Shown piece after piece: positions 44,874 through 54,798 of a stretch of 64,000 nt of DNA. Made by a program: the position numbers and the translations under genes. The number at the start of each line of letters is the position of its first letter. The stretch's first letter is position 1. The notes under the pieces were generated by a model. It was not told where the DNA came from. It did not search any database and saw only the letters and a list, made by a program, of their open reading frames with translations. The stretch is from Lasiosphaeris hirsuta (Eukaryota; Ascomycota; Sordariomycetes; Sordariales; Lasiosphaeriaceae): positions 3,658,001-3,722,000 of the forward strand of contig JAUKUA010000005.1 in NCBI GenBank assembly GCA_030549175.1. Direction: 5' to 3'.

Positions 44874-45398
44874 TCAAAAAAGCGCCTCATTCACCCACTC
44901 CGTCTTGAAAACCACCCCACTCCTCCTAAACAACTGCGTAATCGGACACCTGCGGTCAACCTCGGCGGCAAAGTGCTCAAAATCCTTCCCCTTGGCATCC
45001 GTCTGGACCTTGACGGTCAACGTAACCTCCTCAAAGTTCGGATTGCCCTGGGCGCCGCCGACCAGGACAGCCGTGGGCAGCAGCGCGTCCACCTTGACGT
45101 CCCAGCGGCCGACGGCGATGCCGTGGTCCTTTGCCACCACGAACCCCGTCACCTGGTTGCACGAGCTCAGGCTGGCGAGCGCGTACGAGACCGGCGAGGG
45201 CGACGCGTCGCCGCCCCCCAGCACCGTGTACGTGTCGGTCGCGATCGTGTAGGCCTTGCCGGGCACCGTGATGGTCTGCACCGTGCCGGAGCCGGTGCCG
45301 TGGATTTGCAGCGGGAGCGAATGGGCGGCCCGCGGCGTGGTGGAGAAGGCCCGCGCGAGGAGGCCGGGCAGGGTCCGGGCGAGGGGCGTGCGGAACAT
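44874..45398 (-). CDS. OsmC/Ohr family peroxide-detoxifying protein, probably mitochondrial
   Basis: Single-exon ORF of 174 aa. The N-terminus (FRTPLARTLPGLLARAFSTT) is Arg/Ser-rich without acids, like a mitochondrial presequence. The mature part follows the OsmC fold: a beta-rich start (LQIHGTGSGTVQTITVPGK), a glycine-rich turn GGGDASPSPVSYALASLSSC with Cys80, GRWDVKVDALLP, VTLTVKVQTD and RRCPITQLFRRSGV with Cys151. Cys80 and Cys151 fit the paired redox cysteines of Ohr/OsmC peroxidases, which reduce organic hydroperoxides. The expected role is oxidative-stress defence, probably in mitochondria (targeting is inference). Confidence 0.88.
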   Translation of the reverse strand: MFRTPLARTLPGLLARAFSTTPRAAHSLPLQIHGTGSGTVQTITVPGKAYTIATDTYTVLGGGDASPSPVSYALASLSSCNQVTGFVVAKDHGIAVGRWDVKVDALLPTAVLVGGAQGNPNFEEVTLTVKVQTDAKGKDFEHFAAEVDRRCPITQLFRRSGVVFKTEWVNEALF

Positions 45399-45885
45399 GG
45401 TGCGGGATGTTGGGTTTGGCCGGCGGGGATGTAAGGTTGATTGCGGTTGTGCGGCGGATGTAACTGTACGGTGGATAGAAGGTGGGAAAGGAGATGGAAT
45501 GGCTACATTGTGCTTTTATGCTAGTAGGGTAGGGGAGGGGGGGGGGATGTGGTGGTGGTGGTGGTGGTGGTCCCCATCTCGCATTTCAGCGCTAATAACT
45601 TGCTTCCTCCTCCAACAGCTCTCTTGCGCCATCTTTTTCAAAATGGCGACAACAACAACAACCATGCGGGGACCCCAATAACCCCCCAAAAAGCCAAGAT
45701 ATCTTTAGTCTAGCGTTTCTGGTCTTGGGGTCTAATTGGACATCTCTTGACTAAAAAGACTTGGCCATTGAATCATCTCAATCAAGCTTCAGGTACGGAA
45801 TCTACTACGGTATCAGCTACAGTCATCTTCATCTCATTCTTGACACCTAAACTCCAGCCGAATATGGTACAGTGAAGCCGTCAAC
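45399..45885. other. Intergenic
   Basis: OsmC promoter side on the left, 3' flank of the membrane-protein gene on the right. There is a (GGT)n run near 45551-45571. No gene is seen. Confidence 0.5.
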
Positions 45886-47322
45886 CTATGGCGACACAGC
45901 GGCGAACTTCCTCCACCACTGACTCTCGCAGCTCAGATATTGGCCCAGGTCGTTCAGACCGCTTGACGGCTCCTCCCCAAACCCAAGCCCAGCCCTCTTA
46001 TTGAACTGCGCGCTCGAGTACAAGGCAATAGCCGGGGCTGCCAAGAAGATGCCGGCGAACGCGCCGGCACCCACATCCAGAAAGTAACCCGCCCAATGGG
46101 CCTGCCCGGCGCGCTTCCTGCCGCCGTCGCGCATGGGCAAAAACGAGTAGCTCGCGACCATCCAGAAGAGGGCAAAGACGGGGTAGACACCGGCCATGAT
46201 GATGACGGGGAACCCGCCGCGGCTGGCACTCTTCAAATCTAGCAACCCCTCCACCAACAAAACAGCGCACAGCCCGCCCTGCAACAGCGCGCTGAAGCTC
46301 GTGGCAAGATTAAACACGCTCGCGCGCCACGCGCGGCCCAGCGCATCGCCGTACCGGACACGACAGTCAATGCACAGCGGCAGTGCCGTCACCGCCACCG
46401 TCAACCCCTTGACAATCTTGGTCGCCCCGATGTCGTGGCGCGCCGAGTTGGCCGCGACGAAGAGGATCTGTGTCACGGGCGCGAACAGCGCCGTGTACCC
46501 CCAGCTGAACCACCCCAGCGCCGTCACGCTGTGGTCGAGCGCCGTGGCGCCCGGCCCTGACGAAGCCAGCGTCGGGTGGTTCTTGGCCCAGACCCGCGCC
46601 GCCGCCGACACCGCCGGCTGCTCCAGCCCGCGCACCATGGCTGCGCGCGGCCACATGTTCGACCATAGGATGCCGGACCTTCCTGGCCCTGTGGGCAGGT
46701 GTGTGGGCGGTGCGCCCCACATGGGGCCGTTGGAGTAGCCGGTCGTGTGGTTGTTTTGGTAGGCCGGGTTGGGGTAACCGGTCGGGGTGTAGTTGTTGTG
46801 GTAGTTGTTGTTGTGGTAGTTGTTGTTGTTGTTGTTGTAGGTCGGGTCGGAGTAGCCGGTTAGGGCGTAGTTACTGTTGTAGGCCGGGGGGGCCATGAGA
46901 TGGTGGGAGGCTTCCGTGTCGTCGCCCAGTGGGGCAGCGCTAGCTTCCGGCGCGAGAGCGTCCTCGCTTCTGTGATCCGACCCCGGCCCCGGTCCCGGTC
47001 CCGGTCCCCATGTGTTTGTCGCGGTGCGGTAGAGCATGTACAGCCCGCCGAGTAGGACGCGGAAGATGGCTAACCAGGCGATCCAGCCTGTCATAAAGGC
47101 CACGAGCCATCCCGATGCGAGGCCGTTGATGACGGAGCCGATAAAAGCCGAGAGAATGGCGCTGAAGGCGCTGGCCGACGGCGAGAGGGTGCATCCCGAT
47201 CGCGGGAGAATTTCGGCCGCGAGCGATTCCATGGTGAAGTGTTGTTGTTGTTGTTGTGGTTGTTGTGGTGGTGGCGGTGGTGGTGGTGGTGGTGGTGGTG
47301 CCCGGAGGGGACACTGCATCAT
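45886..47322 (-). CDS. Fungal multi-pass membrane protein, unknown function
   Basis: Single ORF of 478 aa from 47322; an internal ATG at 47232 (ESLAAEILPRSGCTLSPSAS) is an equally good start that would drop a Pro/Gln repeat leader. A first hydrophobic block spans about residues 55-97 (FSAILSAFIGSVINGLASGW, then WIAWLAIFRVLLGGLYMLY). A cytosolic-looking loop of about 140 residues follows, with a GP repeat and an Asn/His/Tyr-rich region (encoded by GTT/GTG-type repeats near 46790-46840). At least five more hydrophobic stretches come next (HDIGATKIVKGLTVAVTALP, FPVIIMAGVYPVFALFWMVA, GAGAFAGIFLAAPAIALY). I recognise no family. Similar-looking hypothetical proteins are known in ascomycetes. Confidence 0.7.
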   Translation of the reverse strand: MMQCPLRAPPPPPPPPPPPQQPQQQQQHFTMESLAAEILPRSGCTLSPSASAFSAILSAFIGSVINGLASGWLVAFMTGWIAWLAIFRVLLGGLYMLYRTATNTWGPGPGPGPGSDHRSEDALAPEASAAPLGDDTEASHHLMAPPAYNSNYALTGYSDPTYNNNNNNYHNNNYHNNYTPTGYPNPAYQNNHTTGYSNGPMWGAPPTHLPTGPGRSGILWSNMWPRAAMVRGLEQPAVSAAARVWAKNHPTLASSGPGATALDHSVTALGWFSWGYTALFAPVTQILFVAANSARHDIGATKIVKGLTVAVTALPLCIDCRVRYGDALGRAWRASVFNLATSFSALLQGGLCAVLLVEGLLDLKSASRGGFPVIIMAGVYPVFALFWMVASYSFLPMRDGGRKRAGQAHWAGYFLDVGAGAFAGIFLAAPAIALYSSAQFNKRAGLGFGEEPSSGLNDLGQYLSCESQWWRKFAAVSP

Positions 47323-50089
47323 GTGGCGGCCCGGAGCGGCGATCTGACACTTTTTATGACGGCGGGGATTTCGCGATGAAACAGCAGCCAGCGCGCAGCA
47401 TTAAGCACAGCACGCCAGCACAGCCGCATCCTACCCAAGGCAGCCAACCAAGCACAGCAGCACCCTACCATCAGCCCCTGCTGCCGCTATTTTGGGTGCG
47501 GCTATTATCCGAGCGCCAAGCCGAGGTCATGTTAAGCAACCTACCATTATTACCACCAACTTCGCTCTATTGCAGCGACTCAAATGAGCCAAAACTATTG
47601 AGAAGGGCATAGGTAGGTAAATTCATATCATCTGCCAGCTGAAGCTCGACGATGTTATGGTTGGTAGTGCAGCTGGGTTACAGACTCTGGGGTGTTGTTT
47701 ACAGGCGAGAGATAGTACTGCCTGGGGCAGAAGTCCGAGGAAACTAGTAGGTCTCAAATAGAAGGACCCCTGTCTATAACGCTCACCTATGCCGATCTTT
47801 ATGGCCTCCTACGTCATTTCCTGTAGTTTTCGCTGGTAGTGCAAATCTGTTCATCACTGCAGCCACAGTAGATTCGGACTGTAAGTGGCCTCTAGAGGCT
47901 ATGAAATCCTTCCAAGAGAACGGCTTCCGAGACAGTGGTCTATCAGCAGAGGTCGGAGCACCGCCAAGATGTCCAGCCAAGGAGCGACTGATGAGCTTTG
48001 GCAACTGGGTCTGGAATGGAGGGAAGGCGACTAGGATTTGTGACGCACAGTAGAGGATTCTTGTTCCTGTGCCATCGACTGCCGAGGCCAACCAGCCCTA
48101 CCACAGCGAGCGCCGTATGGTAGATCGCTACAGCAACGAGCGGCCTGCCATGCACTCCTGTAGCCACGACATGAATATGGCAGCGCTCCTGGCTGCCGCC
48201 GACCTTCTCAAGGCCGCTATCCACTGGGAAATTTCGCTGGCGAGGTCTATCGGAAGAAGTCACAAATCCCAAGCTTGAGAAATCTCGCTGATAAGATCTC
48301 AATAATATTGAGCATTACCGCCGTAGCACTACGAGAGTGTGTACGGCCCACCATGATGCAATTATGGTAACCCGGGCGCCGAGATGCCTTTACTGGTTCG
48401 CGCTACTCTTCCATGTCGGGAAAGTGATGATATCCTGCCGAGTCGCCTAGGTTCTGTGTCGGGCCACGGGTCAGGGGAGGGGTGCTATGGTCCTGGGTAT
48501 TGCTGAGTTGTATAGTAGTGGGCTTAGCGACCTGCTGTCCACTAGGGTGAATTCTGCGACGCTCCGTGTAAGAGTGTGTATGCCCTCCGGGATGGCGATG
48601 CAGCAGACGGACTCATTACATCGGTGGCTATCTTGAGCAGTCTGCTGCAGGTGTCGGGGTTGCAGGTGTCGAAAGTAACGCTTATTCGATAGCAGATCCG
48701 ACAAGGGAAGAGGCGCCCGCGGCAGGGCACAGGGCGAATCTAAAGGAAGCTCCCGCTTAGCTGGGTCCGACGAAGTGAAGCGGTGCGTCATGTACCCATT
48801 CGCTGCACCCCTGCTGCCGAGAACAAGAAGGGCTGTTTGATGCGCTGAGATATCTTCGGAGGAACACTAAATGTACCAGATGCAGTTCAGACGGTGCTTG
48901 TTGCATTAGTATACACGGCCGCCGCACTTTCGCCCACCCCTTTTGCCAGCGCAGGCCAGCCTGGACTCGCCATTTTCAGCAGGCTTAGCTACTGTAGGCC
49001 GCTGACTTCCCCCCCCCCCCCCCAGTGCTTTTCAGCTTGCTCGCTGGCTGGAGGGCTGGCTTGCTAGTCATATGACAATGTGTTGGAGGTGGTGCCCCAC
49101 CTCGCCTAGCTAGTGCCTTTGGGCCACACCTAGATAGCCGTTGCAGGGCCAGGAATTCCTGGCCCACAACACCACGCTCTGTCCAACCAATCGCTCGATC
49201 TCCCGAACAGGATGCTTTTTCTTGCCCTCGCTCGTCAAGGCACCGGTTGGTATTCCACCCCACAGCTTCCTTTGAGGACGTAGGGATCGCTGGGTGACGA
49301 ATATCCCTTGCAGATGACGAGGAATTGGGTTTTACGCCCCAGCAAAAACCACAGATTACTGCTGTATGCAATGCCAGCCAAGTCCTCCTCCTCCCGGTTA
49401 GACTACTGCAATTGACTTTGGCTGCAATTGACTGCCTTCTAATTGACCAGGATTGATCATTGCCTTGCCAGCTGGGGGCGGCGTGAGGGTGGTGGGTTCA
49501 ACATCGAGAGACAGTGGGATTCAGAGTTCTCGAAAGCCTCGTTGGGAGAGGGCGCCTGGAACAGCACACCCCCCGCGCTGCCTCGTTGAACTCGTCCAGC
49601 ATGGGTCTGCTCGGTGAATGTCTCTGGTCTGCACATCTCTGGTAGGGTACCAGACCGCACACTGAAATGGGGGCCCGGCAACCTCACCGACCTGAACACC
49701 ATCAGGGACGGCGACACTGACGCGATTGGCAAGACCGACACGACATGGGCGGACGTCAAGTCGTACAGACCCCTATCGCCCTCATCTCGTGCACTGGCAA
49801 GGGTTTTGGGCAGCTGAGAACCACCCCCGGCTCAGTGCGTGCCAAGTGGATTCCAGGGCACATGGACATGGAGGGAAGATGGCCTATGACGGCAGATATC
49901 GTGGGGGCCTTCCATATGGTCCACAAGCGAAGGATGTAGGCAGGGAAGATCTACAAGATGTATTATGTGCTAGGAGTGCGAAAAAGGAATTGATGTCAGA
50001 AGAAGATCGTTACCGCCATTTTGCGTGATTCATGCAAATCAGCTCTATCTCCCTAGCGTAAACCATAGGGCTATGTACCCCCCCTCCCT
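47323..50089. other. Long intergenic stretch with no clear gene
   Basis: Short ORFs only. Weakly protein-like pieces on the plus strand near 49820-49900 (SVRAKWIPGHMDMEGR) recall the PGH motif of retroelement RNase H but stand alone. A C run lies at 49008-49022. Probably decayed repeat DNA; no feature is firm. Confidence 0.35.
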
Positions 50090-50241
50090 GCCTGATACGG
50101 CTCCCTGTGGCCTAACGTCTCACACCACACCACGTCTTGAGGCCTGGACTGGTACCTTGGGGGTCACTCCCCGCCTGATGCGGCTCCCTGTGGCCTAATG
50201 TCTCACACCGCGTCTTGAGGCCCGGGCTGGTACCTTGGGGA
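50090..50241. repeat. Direct duplication of a roughly 65-75 bp unit
   Basis: CCTGATACGGCTCCCTGTGG through GGTACCTTGGGGGTC is repeated as CCTGATGCGGCTCCCTGTGG through GGTACCTTGGGGATC, with a small indel (CACACCACACCACG versus CACACCGCG). The second copy overlaps the 3' end of copy C of the small membrane-anchored family. Confidence 0.85.
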
Positions 50242-50783
50242 TCAAGCGATTGGTTATATTGCTAATAGAGTTAATTACTATTACTCGGTTAGAAAAGCTT
50301 TTTAGGTTAACGTACCGACCAGTCAGTCGCCAGATGGCGAGGCCCGCAAGACCGCCGACCACAAGTGGGATCACCACGGCGACAGCAGCTGACTCCATTT
50401 CTGTTTTTCGAGCTGCCGCGCTCACCCGGCGTAGCTCTTCAGCTGATGCGGACACCGTGGTGAGGAGATTGGTAGTGGCTGCCGCGTCGAATGAGTCTTT
50501 GACTCTGGCTTTGACGGCCACGTCGTTAGCCCGAGCCACCAAATCAAATTGCTGATCAAAAGAGTCAGGTGCGGAGGGTGTATCTATGATTGAGTTAGAA
50601 ATTTTTTCCCATTGGAAAATGAGCAAAAGAAGCAGACAAACATTTCAACACGGCATCAATTTTCTCGGCAATCATTCTGCCCTGTTCTTCGGTGATTGTG
50701 AGGAGATGGTTCTGAGGAGGTTTGGATTGATGGTTCTGAGTTCGGATTTGATGAGGGGTGAAGAAGTTGTAGAAAGCTGCCAT
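50195..50783 (-). CDS. Small protein with C-terminal membrane segment (copy C)
   Basis: Exon 1 (50783-50642) and exon 2 (50583-50316) are joined across a 58-nt intron (GTTTGT donor, CATAG acceptor) that splits a Tyr codon, exactly as in copy B. A second intron (GTACGT at 50315, acceptor probably at 50262) leads to a short last exon ending at 50195. The protein is about 158 aa; a 38-nt alternative intron would end it at 50271 with 138 aa. It begins AAFYNFFTPHQIRTQNHQ and has a helical part IAEKIDAVLK before the intron. A longer Ala/Val-rich helical region follows (VKARVKDSFDAAATTNLLTT, VSASAEELRRVSAAARKTEM), then a strong membrane helix AAVAVVIPLVVGGLAGLAIW. Family and function unknown. Sequence identity to B is low but architecture is conserved. 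Confidence 0.62.
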
Positions 50784-51489
50784 GTTGAGTGGAAAAAAAA
50801 AAATTCTTTGGTGTAGGCTTCTACGTGTCAGTGCTCTGCCGGTCAATGCTCTGATGATCAGTGCTTAGACTGATTATGTCGTCGATATGGTGATGATGTC
50901 GTCGACGTGGTGATAATATCGTGGAGTTGTTGATGTGAAATTGTGGATGCTCGGCGTGCCTGGTCTTTTTGTAGGATAAAAGCAAGCCATGCACGGGCCA
51001 CATACATGGCGCACGCACCACGTCAAACGGCGCACACACAAAAGTCGACAACCTCGTTCCTGCCCACCCCAGCTAAACCTGCCATTTATAAAAAATGGAA
51101 AAAAAGAGCTCGTCAAGCTGCACCGTCAGGGTCGTTGACTTGCACCCGGTATACCCATCCACCTCACATTTTCCACACCACCTACCCAATTAGTCGTTCT
51201 TCCCACACCGATGGCGGGGACCCAGGGGGCCCGTCATGACCCCGCCCCCCCCGAGCCTTCAGACTCTGATTCCACGTACAAAAAAAGAAGAAAATATCCT
51301 GCATTTTCCGGACACATCCAGGTGACTCTATCTCTCACTCCGAAGTCTAGTTCTCTGCGATGCTTGTTCGCTTGTACTTCGTGCCCCCCCTTTCGAGCGC
51401 GTAACGCCGTACCATAGCGAATGTCACAGTCTACCGTAGTCCTCATACATAAAACCTGGTAACACGCGGGCCCAACCCTGAAAACCGCA
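50784..51489. other. Intergenic between copy C and the LINE stack
   Basis: The first part is the 5' flank of copy C (a CGTCGATATGG/CGTCGACGTGG-type repeat lies near 50880-50930). No gene is seen. Confidence 0.45.
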
Positions 51490-51776
51490 GATCGATTGAT
51501 TTGATTTGATTTATTTGAATTGAATTTGTTTAACGTCCCGGGTTTTCGCTCTTGGCGACTCGGACGTGCCGGGGCCGAGGGCCCCGACAACGGCTAACTA
51601 ACGCAAGGAGATCCTCCTGCCGAAAAACCTAGCCCAATACATGCCCCTGTTTGCCGTTTGAGGGCCTCACCAACCCTCACAACTCTCCCCCCAGCTAAGG
51701 TACATAAAAACTCCGTAGAGAAAAGCCACCTTTAGGAAACAACACCCTCTAGAGGGAAGGAAAGCACACTTGCGTA

Positions 51777-52448
51777 TCAAACTGTCTCGTGGCCGTGGGC
51801 CGCCGCCCACTCCGTTTCTTCCTCGTTGCTCGGGATATTTTCTTCCCCCTTTTCCAGTTCTTCCTTTGCCGCCATAAACGCCCCGAACGCGGTCAGCATC
51901 TTCTTAGAGCTCGAGGTAAGGAGCTTCGGTGCCCATACCCCCGCCGGCAGCGCCTTCGCCAGGGCGGCCGCGCTATGTATGCACTTCAGGAGGTGTCCCG
52001 GGGCCTTGGTGAGCCCGCACCTCCTACAGGTGCCTTGCCATATTTCCGGATCGTGCCCCATCTTCTCATGGTAGGCCTTAAAGTCCCCATACCCTGTCCT
52101 TTCGGCGAGGAGGGTCGCCAGCCACCGCCTCGGGAGCCTGAGTTCCCGTAGGCGTTTCTTCCGGACCTTGACCTTACGGTACTTCGGCTTGTTACCCTCC
52201 TACCAGGCTTGTAGCTCCCGGGTGGGGTCATACATCCCCGGTAGGCCCGGTGGGGTGTCCTTCGTTCCCCGTGGCGTCTTGGTAGAAACCCTTTCCCTGA
52301 CGCATTCCGCCCCGCGTGCCGCGTACCTACGGCATGGTCTTAGCTCCCCCCAGTCCCTATCGCACTTCTCACGTCGCCTGAAGCAGTTGTCGCACGAGGT
52401 GCCCGGAGCCCGGGTGCCATCTTGCTTCCTGACTACGGCCAGCGGCAC
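51777..52448 (-). pseudogene. C-terminal end of LINE-A ORF2: Zn2Cys6-like cluster and CCHC finger
   Basis: The minus strand reads PGTSCDNCFRRREKCDRDWG then ELRPCRRYAARGAECVRE (about 52418-52310). The spacing is C-x2-C-x6-C-x9-C-x2-Y-x6-C, where the fifth Cys is Tyr (TAC for TGC). After a stop (about 52199-52201) the reading continues LPRRWLATLLAERTGYGDFK and CRRCGLTKAPGHLLKC, then ends at 51777 (EEETEWAAAHGHETV). The same text recurs in LINE-C with different damage. Confidence 0.75.
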
Positions 52449-53494
52449 CGGTGGGGTCTAGCCTTCCTTTTTTGCCATGGTTTCGAGGAAGGTCGCCTAG
52501 GTCCTCCCGGCCCTCTGGCCCCTGCCCGGAGCGTGGGCTAGACGGCTGACTACGGGGTGGCTGATCCCTTGCTCCCTGAGATTGAGTACCCTGGTCATGT
52601 AATCGTGGGCCTTTTTCTTGAGGACCATGTAGATCGGGGCCTACCTTGCCTCCACGTAGAGGATCGCCTTAGGTGTGGTCTTATAGGCCGGTAAGACGGC
52701 TTTGAGGCCAAAGTTAAGCACACGTTGTAAGCCTCGGACCGGAGCTTCCCTGCCATTTTACCACGCTTCGGAGACGTATGTTATTCTGGGGAGCGTTACC
52801 GCCGTGAGCCCCCGTGCTACCAGGTGTGGGGGGAGGCCTCTGCCTAGGCCGCCGTATATTTGACGTGTTCCTTGAACTGGAGCCCGGAGTTGAGCTACAC
52901 ACCTAGCTACTTAAGGAGTAGGTTATAGGGGGCTTGTACCGTACCTACCTTGAGGGCGGGATGTTTTCGTGGGGTAGGCGTTCGTTCCTCGTCTGAGCCT
53001 GAGTCCGAGTCGGGGCTAGAGCTGGGGTTAGGATCCTCGCCTATCTTTGGTGCCGTCCTGTGTGGTTTGAAGAGGGCGTACTCGTATTTAGCTAGGTCGA
53101 GTAAGATGTTGTTTGCCCTTCTCTAGGTGTTAATTGCTATTAGTTACCTCGTGAGATTAGTCCTTACTACTACTTCGGAATTTCCTTTGGCTACTACGAG
53201 AAGGTTGTCTACGTAGAGGCTTTAGCCTTCCCCTTTAGCCAGTAGCTCTAGATATAAGTTAATGAGGATCGGTAATAGTAGTGAGCCCTATGGTAAGCCT
53301 ACCTTTGTCGGGTATATAACCCTATCTAGTCTAAGGGTTACTCTCTTATCTGACAAGAAGCTTCTAACAAACCTTATAAAAGTCGGTTATCTTCAGACTA
53401 CTAGTCTATTAACTAGGTACTTCCTTTGGACGTTGTTAAAGCCTCTATTGATATCGCCCGTTAGGATTTCTACCGTCTCTCTGTTTTTTATGGC

Positions 53495-54798
53495 TGTGAC
53501 ACAGGCCAGCCACCGAAGGTCTGGGGTGTGACAACCACAAGGTGAGATATCAAATGGAGAATCAGACTGCAGAGCTTTAACCTTCACGACTCTCGACTCT
53601 ACCGTTCAGCGAACCACCCCGACAATTGCTGTTGGTCTAGTTCAGAGCTTTCACACGACGAACTCAGGGAGTTGATCTTCGTAGGGCTAATAAGCACAAG
53701 GTCCGATTCAGAGCTTTAGAACGGAACGGTGAGGGAGTTAACTGTTGCAATGCAAAGTGGTGGAGAGCCAGGGAGAAGGAGGTTCAGGGAGATGGAATGA
53801 TCCGACAAAAGATAAGACACAATGTTTCGTAGTTACAAGTCAGGAGAAACAGAAGGGTTCACAAGGTTGTATTACCCCTTAGCTTCACTGAAGTTCAGTT
53901 GATAATCTTTCTAGGTTTGTCCAAAGAGAACTGGGGAGCTTCTTCCTCTCGAGGATCCGTCGTAGCGCACCCGTCCTTTTATGGAAGGCTATGTACAAGA
54001 TACAAAGATACCAAACTACCTGAAGGATCCTCCTAGCCGCCCGTCGGTCCCGAATCCCCCTTCTAGCCGCCCGTCTCTCGTGCCCTACAATTCCGTGGCT
54101 ATAAGCCAAGTAAAGCTGGCCTATCATACGTCGGTCCACGGCCGGTGTTAGTACTTATCCATACAACTCAAGTGGCATGGTGTCTATCGCTGTAGGTGTT
54201 CCTTCACGTCTTTGGTACTTTCGTTGGCCACAGTGCTGTTAGGTCGATCCCATGTCGGCTGTCACAGCAACGGTTCCCTTCGTGACTTACACGCGAGGGT
54301 CGCGGCCACCTGTCACCACTGAAGCTAGACTCCGGAGTACGTCGGGTTCCAGGTCTTCCAAAGGAATGCTAGCGATAGCGGGGAGGTCCGTGATTCGAAA
54401 GACTAACTGTAGGACCTTGGCTGACAATGTAGGCCCTGATCACGATGCTGAGGTTGAGTGGCTTGTCTATGACAAATCTGAAGTCTGATGACGTTGCCTA
54501 GCGCGGGCGAGATCCGTTGTACGGCTGCTCTGGCTTGTGAGTGGTTCTGGGCATCCCGTCGCAGCCCGTGGGTGCTTAGGAAGATCCGCTGACCCGTGCG
54601 CCGGCTGAATAGGCCATTAGCCACACGTTGCTGAGGTTGAACCACACTGTGGCTATCTCTCTGTGATGGTTCCCTTCTCCACGTTGATCCATGATGGATA
54701 TCTGTGGGTCAATGGGTGTGTATGGTTTGTGCCGGTGGTGTGGCTCGGTCAAGGAGGTCAGTGACCCTGTTGACCTAGGTGAGCCTACCAGTGTGACA
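53495..54798. mobile_element. LTR-like insertion inside LINE-A reverse transcriptase
   Basis: 1,304-bp insertion flanked by a 5-bp duplication ATGGC (53490-53494 and 54799-54803). It begins TGTGACACAGG and ends CCAGTGTGACA, so it has the TG...CA ends and short inverted termini of a long terminal repeat. Removing it and one ATGGC restores the reading VVHDL-x-DAIKNRETVEIL of the LINE reverse transcriptase. It contains no clear ORF. Its base composition is balanced and not TpA-rich, unlike the LINE around it, so it probably arrived after RIP had acted. It may be a solo LTR; a TRIM-like small element is the alternative. Confidence 0.75.

Noticed and set aside
49820..49900. RNase H-like motif (WIPGHMDMEG)
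   Set aside because: Too short and isolated; no catalytic Asp/Glu context or element ends seen.
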